Assembly (NCBI GenBank): GCA_003427395.1
Contig: BFEA01000071.1
Span: 678,895 to 731,869, forward strand
DNA length: 52,975 nucleotides
Reading direction: 5' to 3'
From: Chara braunii
Lineage: Eukaryota > Streptophyta > Charophyceae > Charales > Characeae
Part shown: in pieces, positions 9,947-20,517 of the stretch
How the letters are laid out: each line of letters opens with the position of its first letter
How positions within the stretch are numbered: the first letter of the stretch is position 1
Notes under the pieces: model-generated
What the model was told of the DNA's origin: nothing
The model's database searches: none
Seen by the model: the letters and a program-made list of their open reading frames with translations, nothing else
Program-made: the position numbers and the translations under genes

Positions 9947-12002
9947 ATGGAGGGAATGGGCATCGAAACACAAATTGGCTCGCGGAACAGACCAGAACAC
10001 CACTGGTTAAAACCACCAAATGCCTCGACCAGGGTGGGCTCAAAGAGGAAGAAATGGTGGTCTACGAATGTCTGAAAGAACTAAAGAGCAAACAAGAAGA
10101 ACGCCATAAAAAACACGTAGTTCTATTTACCTTTGCCAAAAAAAGTCAGGAACTAGACAGACAAGCCAAATTGAAATGGATCTGGGAAAAACTGAAGTCT
10201 TTGGAACCAATTCAGGGACAAGAACCAAAAGTGTCTTTTCACCCAAGATCTAGAAATGTCATCATGGTTCTGTGTATGGAGGAAGCACTTGCCACTTCTA
10301 TGAAAAACAAGTGTTTCACCTGCAACTCGTTAGTGGTCACGGTACATCCATGGAAACAAGCGGTGAATTATCAGCAAACACCCTTCAGGGATAGACCATT
10401 TCTACGATCCGGACGTCCGGACCGCCGTCCAGACGGTCTGGATTCAGTCCGGACTCCAGACGTCCGGTCTGGAAGGTCCGGATCTGCCAAATTTCGAGAA
10501 AAATAAAATAAAATAAAAATGGTCCAGGATTCTTCCCCACTGAGGAGCCAAGCCCCCAAAATTGTTTTGGGGGTTTTTCAGGCCCGTTTATGCTTTTTGG
10601 GGGGGTCCAGACATGCTCTCTCTCTATAATAATTTATTAGACAGCCCCAATTTTTTAATTATTAATAATTCATTACCTTTTATTAGTTTTTAAAGTTTTT
10701 TTTTTAAGCTTTTTTATAGTTTTTGACTTGTAACTCAAGTTTGGTTAGGAATTCTGACATGACTCTGTGGCAAAAGTGGTTTGCATTGTTATTCTGCATA
10801 GCATACTTTTTTTTCAGCTTTTTTTTTTTTATTTTTTTTAATGGTCCGAACATTTCCGGACCTGTTCAGACATCCGGACCGTCCGGATCCCCCCACGTCC
10901 GGAGGTCCGGAAATGTCCGGAATTCCGGACGTCCGAAAAGTACCACACACGGGTCCGGTTCCATGTCCGGAAATGTCCGGGTCTGGGTCCAGCGTAGCCA
11001 TGGTATAGACAAGATTTGATCAAAATGCATTTTTGGATTCAATTCGATAATGTGCCGGAAGGAATGCATGGCATTATAAAGGAGAGGGTCATAATGGAAT
11101 ATGGTCACCACATGGAAGCACGCTGGATCGTCTCGACCCCGGACTTCCTTACCCCACAACACAACCAGATGACAGTAGTGATGGACATACGGGACGACCC
11201 CACATCTTTCACTCCGGATGAATGGTTTTTCTCTCAAAAAAACAAAATCATCAGGATAACAGTGTCCAGCAAAACCAACCCCCTATGTTTTAAATGCAGA
11301 CAAAGCGGTCACTTGGGCACAGACGTCAACTGCCCAAAAACAAGGGAAAGTACAAAGCCCAAACCCCTCAAAACAGCAAACCTGCTAGAGGTAGCGAACA
11401 AAAAGGGGTTTTGGTACATCCCTGAGGCTCAATATGTGGGCTGGGTGTTCAATGACAACCTCGATACACCAGACTGGGTCTGGACCACAGATGGTGAGCC
11501 AACGCCCAGACCGGATGTTTACCCACCTTTCGACAGCAGGTGGCAAACGCTGAAAACAAAGAGAAAACCTCCCAAATGTTTCACCAAGGATCCAGTGATA
11601 AGCGTAGATACACTGAAGCAGGAGATTTGGGAGAGATACCTACCCGCAGACCTGCAAACAATTCAGGAAAACACGGAAAGGGAATGGGTGGAAGCAGTCA
11701 AACGGTACCAGGAAGAAGAGAAGGCAAAGGGGGAACACCCCAAACAAAAAACATATTCCAGAAGAGTACAGAAGAGGCATGGAAAAACCAACAACGGGCA
11801 GGGGACGGTAGCAGAAGGGACATATGAGAATATGGAAGAGGAAGCAAGAGACAACTCTGACGGCGGGAGAGGGGGAGAAAAATCCGATGGTGGGGGCCAA
11901 GAGAAACAACACCGAAGGCCAAAAGGAAAGAGAAGATTTGGAAGAGGAACAAGAGCAACTAGGGTCCGAGGGCTATCCATGGTCAGAACAGCAGGAAAGT
12001 GA
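9947..12002 (+). pseudogene. LINE copy c ORF1 (gag-like, CCHC), split by an insertion
   Basis: The start is set at ATG 9947 by alignment to copy g (MEGMGIETQ versus MDGVGIEIQ); a one-base loss soon after moves the frame to that of 10054. The first part has VVYECLKELK and RNVIMV blocks; after the 605-bp insertion the second part continues with FWIQFDNVPEGMHG and the knuckle CFKCRQSGHLGTDVNC (CX2CX4HX6C, a slightly long last spacing). The C-terminus is K/E/R-rich, consistent with RNA binding. The arrangement resembles ORF1 of plant L1-like LINEs (DUF4283-type region plus zinc knuckle). In intact elements it forms the RNA-protein particle needed for transposition. Confidence 0.75.
10397..11001. 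mobile_element. 605-bp insertion with TCCGGA clusters, inside ORF1
   Basis: Flanked by GGGATAGAC (10388-10396) and GGTATAGAC (11002-11010), a 9-bp near-duplication. Removing the insert plus one flank leaves ORF1 in frame, and the flanking residues align with uninterrupted copy g. The ends show a weak inverted repeat (CATTTCTACG at the left, CGTAGCCAT at the right). TCCGG occurs five times at 10408-10482 and ten times at 10844-10990, mostly as the palindrome TCCGGA; the core is A/T-rich. A perfect hairpin CCCCCAAAA-TTG-TTTTGGGGG lies near 10553-10573. No coding sequence: a non-autonomous DNA transposon is likely, class unknown. Confidence 0.7.
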
Positions 12003-12049
12003 ACTGCTTGATTATATTCAGATCTTTGAGAAATCAAGACAAGACAATT

Positions 12050-14232
12050 TCGAGTTGCAATTACCAAGTCAGAACTCTTTGAAGCCCTCAAGAGCATGCA
12101 GCCTAATAAAACCCCAGGTAAGGATGGTCTCCCGAAAGAGTTCTGGCAGGACAACTGGCATCTGTTAGGGGAAACGATCACCGTTTTTTTCAAAGAAACC
12201 TTCGATAAAGGCACTATAGGAGAAGAACTCAGCACCAGTATACTCACTCTGCTATACAAAAAGGGCGATTGTGAGGACATAAGAAATTACAGACCTATAA
12301 CTTTTTTACCAGTAGTATACAACATATTAGCTAAAACCCTAGCCAACAGAATAAGGAACGTTACAGATAAATGCTTTCATATAGACCAAACGGGTTTCAT
12401 ATAAGAAATTACAGACCTATAATTTTTTTACCAGTAGCATACAACATATTAGCTAAAACCCTAGCCAACAGAATAAGGAACGTTACAGATAAATGCTTTC
12501 ATATAGACCAAACGGGTTTCATACCAGGAAGGTATATATTAGACAACGTGGTAACCCTAAACGAGGCTACCAAGATCATAAAAAACAGAAAAGTACATGC
12601 AACCATACTATTCTTCGACTTCGAAAAAGCCTACGACCAGATAAACTGGGACTTCCTTCAGCAGAGCATGGAAAAAATGGGAGTAGGGCCAAACTTCAGA
12701 AGATGGGTAAGAGTACTATACAAAGACGCCAGAGGGATGGTACAGGTCAACGGTCACCTCTCAGAGAAATACAGAATGACCAGATCTGTAAGGCAAGGAG
12801 ATCCACTCGCAACACCAATTTTCCTGTTTGTGATGGAAGCAATAGAAGTCTTCCTTCGCAAAGACCCATCCATAGAAAAACTCATTATCCAAAAGGATGG
12901 AAGGCCTTTCGTCATACCTACAGCCATACTCTTCGCTGATGACCTAACCGTGCTGATCAGAGCAACCGACTCCTCATTCCAAGCTCTCACAAAGGCAATG
13001 CAAGCTTTCCAACTTGCAGCGGAAATGAAAATCGACTGGAACAAAACAGTAGGATGGTGGCTAGCCTCCTCACACCCTCCTCAACAAACCCAAGAAACCC
13101 AGGGACTGCAATGGCTCGACGCTTATCAACCAATGCGTTTTCTAGGGATCCAAATATCATCTGACGGGACCAACAACAACTCAGGCACCAGCCTCCTCCT
13201 CAAAATGACCAACAGACTCACAGGTTGGCAAGCAACGTATGTCTCACTGATGGGAAGAGTATTAGTACTCAACACATCAATCCTATCCATGGGATGGTAC
13301 GTGGCGTCCCTCTGGAACCTGCCAGCAAGCTTCTTCGCAAGTCTAAAAAAAAAACTAGGTTCCTATCTCTGGACTGGGAAAGTGGAAAAAGAGCATTACA
13401 TCTTCGAAGTGGCCTGGAAATACATCACCAGACCCAAACACCAAGGGGGGTTAGGACTATTGACCCGGCCGCACAATTTCAAGCACTGCAACACAAGTGG
13501 ATAATGGAACTCCTTTTCAATAGAGAGCTACCATGGCACGAAATGGCACTTCACCAGGTCCGTAACTTAGTACCTTCTAAAGTCGACTCTTCCATAGAAG
13601 GATACCATTGGTTACTCAATCCCTCATGGAATCCAAGAAGGAAGGAAGGGGGGAGACACGCTGGGAACAAAGACCCAGCGAGTGAGCACTGGGCCACACT
13701 AATAAAACATTGGAGGACATGCTTCCCACAAAAGATAAGAAACCCAAGAATAAGAGAGGAAGTTTTGAGGCAGCCGCTATTTGGTAACCCCCTATTAAGG
13801 GACCACAATAACAAACCGTGGTCGCTAAACTCAAAAGGCAGGCATTGGAGGAAATGGATGAGCAAGGGAGTGTGGAAAATAGAACATCTATGGATCTTGG
13901 AGGAAAACAGATGGGCTACTGCCCACAACCTAAAGGATCATCTAGAGAAACTACTAGAAAGTGTCCCGTTGAAATGGGCCCTTCTTCTGAAGAACAAAAC
14001 CAAGTGGGCAGTGGGGGAATGGGCCACAAGAAGAGAACCAGACCCCCCAACTGTCGCCTACAAGTTGATCCAGCTGTTGGACTCAGAAGAAGGTAAGGCT
14101 GAATTTGCCGCTTACGAACTAGAGGGAGCGCACAAATCTTGGGCAAAGCCAGTTAGGATAATAGAACCAAGGACAGCTCAAAATCTCAACACCCTCAAAA
14201 GAGTACGATCATGCACGCCCAAGAATCGCTGA
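12050..14232 (+). pseudogene. LINE copy c ORF2: reverse transcriptase region
   Basis: The RT begins near 12060 with ELFEALKSMQPNKTPGKDGL, then LYKKGD..DIRNYRPI, and in the second frame FDFEKAYDQINWDFL, VRQGDPLATP and the catalytic ILFADDLTVLI (two adjacent aspartates intact), thumb region to about 13440. Past a frameshift at a G run near 13445 the frame of 13225 carries the post-RT region to the stop at 14232. Frame breaks: the 122-bp tandem duplication at 12281-12524 and the shift near 13445. The apurinic-type endonuclease that normally precedes RT is absent. The enzyme would copy element RNA at a nicked target. Confidence 0.85.
12281..12524 (+). repeat. 122-bp tandem duplication within RT
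   Basis: Two adjacent copies starting at 12281 and 12403 (AAGAAATTACAGACCTATAA), ending ACGGGTTTCATA, with very few differences. Because 122 is not a multiple of 3 the duplication changes frame and truncates ORF2 soon after the first copy. Confidence 0.95.
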
Positions 14233-14312
14233 AAACAGTACCCATCCATTCAACCAGATCCTAACAGGGTCAGATTATTCAGGCCAGACCTAGACATTAT
14301 AAAGATCTAGAG

Positions 14313-15083
14313 GTGGACCCAGCGGAATGGGGCTGGAAGGTACCCAGTAACTCGGGGAGAGCGAAAAAGCTCATTCCAATATACGATTATGAAGTTAAAA
14401 CGGGCTACAAATTAGGCAACCACACAAAGGATCCTCATCCAATAATCTCGGAAAGGTGGAAAAAGAACCTCAGTGAAAGCGCAGGTTGGACGAATAAAAT
14501 CCCTTGGAGCCAGTACACAAACATAAGGCCGGTAAGAATCAGAAGTCTACAGTGGCTCATACTCTACTGGGCAGTACCGTTCAACCTATGGCTGGCCAAA
14601 AGGAGAAAACAGGAGGACTCCCAACAACAAAGTTCACAGTGCAAGTTGTGCGATGACTGCGTCGAGGAATCCTTAGTCCACTGTTTAATATCCTGTCAGC
14701 AAGCACAAGAGGTGTGGGATAGAACAAGGGGCCTCTGGTGTAAACTAACGGGTTATGACTTTCCCAGCGGTCCGCTTTACCTCCTAGCAGGAAGGCTGGA
14801 AAGTGAGGACCTAGAGGAAGAAGTAGTGGTCGTGGCCAATTTATGGAGGAGAGAAGCCCTTTGGGTAATCTGGAAAGCAAGGTGCAAAGGTACCCTAGAA
14901 AACCAATTACCAAACATAGAGGAGAGATGGACGGAAATAAAAATGATAATACAAACGGAAATAAGAGCCCGCTGGTCCAAGGAGCGAAAGGAACAGCAGA
15001 GGATAGTACAACCAGACAAAAGGGAGTTAAGCCGAAAAAGATTCGAAAAAACATGGCTTTTAGGGAACAAAATGGCAAAATAG
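14313..15083 (+). pseudogene. LINE copy c ORF2 C-terminal domain with zinc motif
   Basis: 256 codons in a third frame after a shift between 14232 and 14313. Contains SLQWLILYWAVPFNLWLAKR, the zinc-binding RVT-type motif CKLCDDC..ESLVHCLISC (about 14640-14700), VWDRTRGLW, then ALWVIWKARC and the terminal FEKTWLLGNKMAK. The same blocks recur in copies a, b and e, which defines the family. This C-terminal zinc domain of plant LINE ORF2 is thought to act in nucleic-acid binding. Confidence 0.85.
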
Positions 15084-16780
15084 AAGGAGACAGCCTATTC
15101 TTCGCAAATTGGGACTAATAACAAGGGAAGTTTTCCTAGCACGCACTGACTCACCGCGTCCCCTTACTCACCAGGCGTCCTTCCTCTCTTAAACAGCAAC
15201 ATGTAAAGTTGCTTTTGGCTAGAACCTCAACCAAGTAGGATTTTCTTCTCGACAACCCTTCCCAGTTTTGGGGCACACTGATTCTACCCAGCACGGAGTA
15301 GGCCATACGCCCCAATATCTGGACCCGTCCCCACCCTGACCCAACACGCCCCCACTGCACCATACCCCATTTCTGAGAAACGCAAAGTAATGACGCGGCT
15401 CTCCAAGAAGGAAAGATGCTCCAGGACTCCCGAAGGCCTTGTCCCTACAAGAGAAAGGTCATAGCAGAGATGAAGATGTTTGCTCAGGCAGAGAGCCTAG
15501 GCATAAGATCGCAGAGGGGAGGGAGCCAGACTCGAGGAGGAAGTGCAGAAGAGAAGAAGTGAAGGAAAATTTCCCTGAACCGACAGGTGGGGACCAGGGT
15601 AGACGAACGGAGAGAATCAGACATGAAGTGAAAGGTGCATCACAAATCGGTTATGGGGGGGAGAAGCCAGACTAAACATGTCCAAAAAGGAAAATACCAA
15701 GGCCCATCAGGGAGGCAAGAGGCAACAGAACCACGCTAAGGAGGAAAAGTAAAGGCGTTGGCTCACCAGGCTGTGTTTAGGGGACGGTAAGGAGGCTGAG
15801 CTACGGAATGACCGGATTTACTGGAAAGACTGGCACAATTCAGAGACAGGCAGGAGAGCCCGGACTATGCCGGTAACAGACAGGCAGCCGAGTTGAAGGG
15901 AGTAAGGGACACCAGGCATCACGAACGCGAGCCAAGAGGAGAGGTAAGGAGGATTAAGATTGGTGCAGGGAGGAAGGGACCTACGTCTGTCATGGACGCT
16001 GCAAAACGGATCCTGGTCAGACAAGGGAGAGGGCAACAAGAGCTGATACACTTGCCGACGCAGGACAGAATAGATAGCCCCCAACATCAACGAGGGACAG
16101 GTTTACACACCGTACAACAGGAAGAGAGAACGCAAAGAGTACCCTTGGCTCACAGTCATCAGGTTGACTCTAGAGGAGGTAAAACAGAGAAGGATTATCA
16201 CGACGAGGAATGAGGGAGGGTTCAGGGTTGTAGGATCCTAATCGTCTGGTAACGGCTCAGAAGCATTAGGATTTAAGGGTTTGGCCAGTTGAAACAGCTT
16301 AAGACAGCGATCTTAGGCAGATCACAACAGCTCAAGATGGACGAAGCTAGGGCTGGACAGCACCAGAGGAATCAAGGTGGAGGGTGAGTGGTAGACATTA
16401 AGGGGTGTTTAGGGAAAAGGGAACTGGTATACAGGCACAGTCAGGAAATGTGGAGGTTCAGGGTGAGTTGAGAGATAGGGGGGTTGTTTAGGGGGCTAAA
16501 CCCTTTCTTGGTTTTCGGGTCCTAAATGGCAGGTTTGTGGCAGCAGACCTGAGAGGAAAGGGTATAGCACGGCAAGCTGACAGTCAATCCTCCATGCGGA
16601 TGGAGTAATCAATGCTGGTCAGGGGTCCTTTGGCCGTACGGAAGGAAGCGTGTGTTTCTAATTATGATGTTCTACTTTATTGACTTGCCGGTGGAATAGG
16701 AACCGGACTGATGCTCCCCAGAATGGAAAAGGAGCCGGGGCCATGAGGTCCTGTATTGTTTGTAAAAAAATAAATAAAAA
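15084..16780 (+). other. 3' UTR of LINE copy c
   Basis: 1.7 kb of non-coding sequence ending in the family signature GACTTGCCGGTGGAATAGG, ACCGGACTGATGCTCCCCAG and AATGGAAAAGGAGCC (16677-16740), then an A-rich tail. Stretches at 16550-16650 match the 3' UTR of copy b. Short open frames here do not resemble proteins. Confidence 0.75.
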
Positions 16781-16794
16781 ATGATGCTGTAGTT
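16781..16794. repeat. Candidate right target site duplication of LINE copy c
   Basis: ATGATGCTGTAGTT directly after the A-rich tail; partner at 7270-7283 with one mismatch. Confidence 0.6.
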
Positions 16795-16801
16795 TATTTT
16801 T

Positions 16802-16902
16802 AGAATAATATTATCCCCAGAATGGTAGGAGCCAGAACCTAAAGGTTCTGTTTTTCTCAAAAAAAAAAAAAAGAAAGAAAGAAAAAAAAAGAATAATATT
16901 AT
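16802..16902 (+). mobile_element. LINE mini-insertion (75 bp) with 13-bp target duplication
   Basis: AGAATAATATTAT occurs at 16802-16814 and exactly again at 16890-16902. Between them (16815-16889) is only the last part of the family 3' end (CCCCAGAATGG, GGAGCCAGAACC, GGTTCTGTTTTT) and a poly(A)-rich tail with GAAA interruptions. This is a complete, extremely 5'-truncated retrotransposition event, placed in the 3' flank of copy c. Confidence 0.92.
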
Positions 16903-17589
16903 GATGTGACTGGACACCACAAACACAGGGAGAATTCCGCAGACCTACTATACTAACTACGGTTGTCCTCAATGTTGGACAAAACTTTCTCTCCCCACGC
17001 TAATCTGTTTCTCAAATATACTTGAAACCAGCGAGACGAAGAAGAGCAAGGTGTTTTACAGAAAGGACCGGTTCCCAAAGTATGCTAGGTTTATAGCCAG
17101 TTTTGAGGCCTCAAGGACTAACCTATCTACGAATGAACTACGGGTTACCGGACTGCCTGACTCGACTGTCAATTGAAGAGATGTCCTCTTCATAAGTAAA
17201 CTGCGGTAGGAAGTGGCTTGACAAAGAGGTGTAGCCAACTGCAAAATACTTTCAAGAAAACTTCCAAATGGACATTTTGGATTTAAGCAGGAAGCCTACG
17301 AAACAGATCAGTTTCTGATTACAAAAATCTTAGTTATCTCAAACCTGAAAAATCTTTAACTTCTGGAAAAATGTCTAAAGAAGGACGTAACAATCAAGGC
17401 ATCATTACTAGCCGACATAGGGGTGGTGGACGCTAACGATAGACTTTCCCCTAACTGGAAATCGATCAACAGCATCGTGTGGGAGCAACTGTAGGCTGTT
17501 GACTTGCATTGGACAGCAAGTACAATTGACAGACCATACTCCAAGTACGGATATAAGTCTGAGTAAGGCCATGAGAAGTTGGGCAGCGA
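16903..17589. other. Unassigned, probably intron or downstream sequence of the dynein gene
   Basis: No recognisable exon, RNA gene or transposon on either strand. A minus-strand frame at 17814-17356 (152 codons) has no dynein-like pattern and overlaps the LTR fragment, so it is not called. Confidence 0.4.
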
Positions 17590-17707
17590 TTTTGACATCT
17601 CTAACACCGCCATACTTGTGCTCTCTGCTTGGTACATGACTATCTGGGCTACTTCGTGATTTTGCAATCTGGACTTCTGTCTATCACTCTCGCTCATATT
17701 GCTTGCA
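17590..17707 (+). mobile_element. LTR fragment related to 4137-4270
   Basis: Read on the minus strand this begins TGCAAGCAATATGAG and follows the LTR at 4137 for about 120 bp. Here it is in the opposite orientation and no primer binding site follows, so it is a solo or truncated LTR piece inside the dynein gene region. Confidence 0.5.
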
Positions 17708-17886
17708 GAATAGAACAGCCGATTATTATAGCTGTATTTGGAGCAACGTTCAATCCACATGCAGTGATAATGACCGCTCGTTCTATTCGGGTGAAGACAG
17801 TAGTAGTCTGCCACACCAGTGACAAACCGTTTCCCATGACTGAATCATGACCTTGTACAGGAGTTTTCTCTGAGGACTACACTGAC

Positions 17887-17994
17887 CTGCAAATCCATAA
17901 TTTCAGAAGCTGTCCGTTTCGGGAAAGACACAATCAATGTCGCATTCCAGATTGTGTCAACAACCTTCTCAATAATATTGGAATTCTTTTGTAC
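17887..17994 (-). CDS. Dynein heavy chain, tail exon (fourth seen)
   Basis: 36 codons starting VQKNSNIIEKVVDTIWNATL and ending ASEIMDLQ. Acceptor TTTCAG before it, donor CAG/GTCAGT after it. It joins in phase 0 to the exon at 21626-21997, which ends FNSLVNQ; the dynein tail family continues just so (SLV.QI.KN..I). It falls in the DHC_N1 region that mediates assembly of heavy chains with intermediate chains. Downstream exons should encode the linker and the AAA+ motor but were not found in the window. Small size would make it easy to miss by ORF scanning; identification rests on the exact junctions and the family pattern. Confidence 0.85.
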
Positions 17995-18886
17995 CTGAAA
18001 TTTCAAGGGAGGTGACAATCAGTCAGATAAAATTGAAATTCAACCAACACGCTTTGACAGTGTCAAACAGGGCACAGAGGTCATTATTTTTCATTTACCC
18101 ACAGCAGACCGCCTTTGCCCACACATACTCACCCAGATGCAGCCAAAAAATATTTTTTTATGCATACCCAGTTGATTTCAATTTTTTGCTTCCGTACCTG
18201 ATTCATCCAACACATTGAAAAAATACCCTCACCTGTACCTGCACAAGACCCCTCAGGACCCGTGATCATTGTTTATCTCCCATAGCTCCATCCATTCACT
18301 CGTATCCAGCTGTACCCGCAGCCATGAACCCGCATCGTACCCGTACCATATCTGACTCAAATTATGGAGAGGTCTGGATGTAGATGACGCAAATTACATC
18401 CAGAAATCAGCTGAAACCCAGTCCCAGTTTGAGCACGCCCTGAGGGGAGAGGGGAACCAATGTTCCCAGCCCACAAATCTCCTACCAAAATTCTTTACCC
18501 AAAGCAGAACTGACTGGAGAGGCAAAAGTGAGAACCTGTGGAAAAAAATAATTGAAGGGCTTAATCTTTCAATATGTTTCTCGCTCGACACTGAAGGTGA
18601 GTATTGGGAAAAAGACTTGAGGAGTTCATTCGTTCACCATCCTTGTTCAACACTGAAGGTGAGTACTGGGACAAAATTGAACACAACAAGGCCGGGCATG
18701 GTAGGGAATTGTTCAGTGAGGGTTGGGACGACCCGAGCAAACCCTTACCCAGCCATTGCCCGTACCTGCGTGACTGTACCTGTCCATACCCGCCCAATAC
18801 AAAGCCACATCCATACCTGCCCATAACAGTCAGGTACGACCATATTTCAAATCCCCAAAAACATAGTTGAGGTGCAGAACATTCCG
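17995..18886. other. Dynein intron, part 1 (no other gene seen)
   Basis: Contains the word CACTGAAGGTGAGTA twice (near 18589 and 18652), each like a splice donor, but no exon recognisable beside them. Otherwise no transposon or RNA gene recognised. Confidence 0.6.
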
Positions 18887-19146
18887 GGCATACTCACACT
18901 GGTACCTTTTGCCTGAAACTACACGACATCAGCGTACTGTGTCTAGCACAGGGCCCAACGTCCTCCAGAACTAGTATTTGCCTTAGAAAATGTCAGCGGC
19001 CTGCTGGTCCATGGGGGGCATACTCACACTAGTACCTTTTGCCTGAAACTACACGACATCAGCGTACTGTGTCTAGCACAGGGCCCAACGTCCTCCAGAA
19101 CTAGTATTTGCCTTAGAAAATGTCAGTGGCCTGCTGGTCCATGGGA
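18887..19146. repeat. 130-bp tandem duplication in the dynein intron
   Basis: Two adjacent units (starting about 18887 and 19017) that differ at only about two positions over the shared TACTCACACT..GTCCATGG sequence. It has no coding content I recognise. Confidence 0.95.
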
Positions 19147-19789
19147 GGTAGCATTTTGCAAGGAACTCCAAAGGTGCTTGCAAAATCCGTTATTTGCATT
19201 TCGTGTGTGACTCCATGCACCACCAGGAGTCTATTCCTGGCCACCAATGTTGTAGGTTTTCAAGGCAAAAGGTCTTAGTGTATGTCCTCAGCCAGCTAAG
19301 CAAAGTCTCATGCGCTGATATCCTCTTGTTCTTTGTGCATTACCCACTGTCCTGGCAACTGATGCTATAAGAGTTTCGATGTTACTATTTTAAGATCAAC
19401 TCAAACAACTGACATTCAAAAGTGTTCAGGTGCATTCACTTTGGTATGACAATTCAAAAGCTTCTAGTGGCATAATGAATGTTGTGAGAATCTGACTGCA
19501 CCGAGGGACTGGCTTCTGACACTTCGTGGTATTCACTCCTCTGACTAAACCTGTTTGCAGCAACCCGACTTTATCATGCTGAATGCTATGGCACTCTTTT
19601 TCCCCCTCCAATGTCTCTCATCCTTATTTTGCCATCAGTTCAGACAGCACTGAGAGTCAGCTCACAGATTCAACTGTGGCCCAGCAAGTATGACAATTAC
19701 CTTTTACTTTCTCTCTTCAATTATGAAAACGTCAAAAATGAAAGCTTCATATTTTTTCATCCACTTTCTTTTCCCCAAAATGGGAAACA
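19147..19789. other. Dynein intron, part 2
   Basis: No recognised feature. Short open frames on both strands lack family motifs. Confidence 0.5.
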
Positions 19790-20000
19790 GGAGGAGTGAA
19801 CAGAGCCCTAAATTTCCAGGCTTTTCTCAAGGTCTTTTTATAACAAAACTCACACACCTTTTAAACCAAACTTGTCACCAATCCATAGAGTGGGCGACAA
19901 ATAAGCCATGGTTGCCAACAGGACCTCCAGATCCCAATCCAGACAGTCCGTGTCTGGATGTACGGGTCCGGTGTCTGGTCCGGTAGGTCCAGATGGGCCC
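19790..20000 (+). mobile_element. LINE 5' UTR-like fragment followed by a GTCTGG/GTCCGG cluster
   Basis: 19790-19895 resembles 9560-9660 of LINE copy c (AGGAGTGAACAGAGCCCTAA-like start, then CTTGTCACCAATCCATAGAG). Immediately after, 19915-20000 holds repeated CCAGAC, GTCTGG and GTCCGG words, similar in style to the TCCGGA clusters at 10408-10990. Boundaries uncertain. Confidence 0.45.
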
Positions 20001-20143
20001 AATTCCCAAAAAATCCCAAAACCAATTGGGGTTGCCCAGGCCATTTTCGAGGGCCTGGGTGCCCCCGCAGAATTGTTGGTGACATTTTGCTTCCATCGGG
20101 GGCCTAACTGGACAGGCCCTGGAGTGTCCGAATCAGCACAGGG

Positions 20144-20262
20144 CGGCTGCATCTGCTGCTGCAACAGCAGTTGCATCTGCAGCTTCACCTGCTGTATCCG
20201 CTGTAGTTGCAGCTGCAACAACAGCAGCAACAGCTGCAGCAGCAGCTCCGTATTTTGGCAGT
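20144..20262 (+). repeat. Degenerate GCA/GCT (alanine-type) triplet tract
   Basis: Dense CTGCTGCAACAGCAG-like triplets; in one plus frame it reads almost only A, S, T and V. The frame ends soon after at TAG and starts in no recognisable domain. A similar A-rich stretch occurs just upstream of the G1 gag (4779-4880), so it may be a gag-linker fragment, but I cannot show this. Confidence 0.6.
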
Positions 20263-20380
20263 TCGCAGCTGTACCAACTGAGCTAGGCCCGTGGCTGGAG
20301 TGATGCTTCTGGCTGGGCAGGCCCCGGGTCTTTTCAGACATGGCATCTCTGTAAGAAAGCGGTTCCTTAAATCCAGAGAG

Positions 20381-20465
20381 GGACCCAGACTAACTCAGTG
20401 GTTAACTCATCTGTCTATGTGTATTTCAAAATTTGTGCCCAGGTTCGAACTCTCGGGCCACCAAC
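20381..20465 (+). other. tRNA-like sequence (tRNA pseudogene or SINE head)
   Basis: TAACTCAGTGGTTAACTC resembles a Pol III A box region and GGTTCGAAC a B box, 50 bases apart; the 3' end reads GGGCCACCA. The acceptor stem does not pair and the T stem is degenerate, so it is not a functional tRNA. It may be the promoter head of a tRNA-derived SINE. Confidence 0.45.
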
Positions 20466-20517
20466 AATTAAAAAGTCATGTCCGCTACACACAACTCCAC
20501 AAAAAAAGCATTACTGT

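Larger units (their letters stand above)
7284..16780 (+). mobile_element. LINE copy c: near-complete but disabled non-LTR retrotransposon
   Basis: Runs from the candidate left target duplication to an A-rich tail (TGTAAAAAAATAAATAAAAA) at 16761-16780. Order: C/T-rich 5' UTR, ORF1 with CCHC knuckle, ORF2 with RT and C-terminal zinc motif, then a 1.7-kb 3' UTR. Disabling changes: a frameshift near the ORF1 start, a 605-bp insertion in ORF1, loss of the ORF2 endonuclease domain, a 122-bp tandem duplication in RT, and frameshifts near 13445 and 14235-14310. It lies antisense to the dynein gene and would be intronic if that gene extends to the left. Confidence 0.8.

Noticed and set aside
17356-17814. 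152-codon minus frame next to a dynein exon
   Set aside because: No dynein pattern; part of it is the LTR-like fragment at 17590-17707, and the exon at 17887 ends at a proper donor before it.
20273-20287. TAGCTCAGTTGGTAC on the minus strand, like a tRNA A box
   Set aside because: No B box or foldable tRNA follows on that strand; lies at the edge of the GCA/GCT tract.
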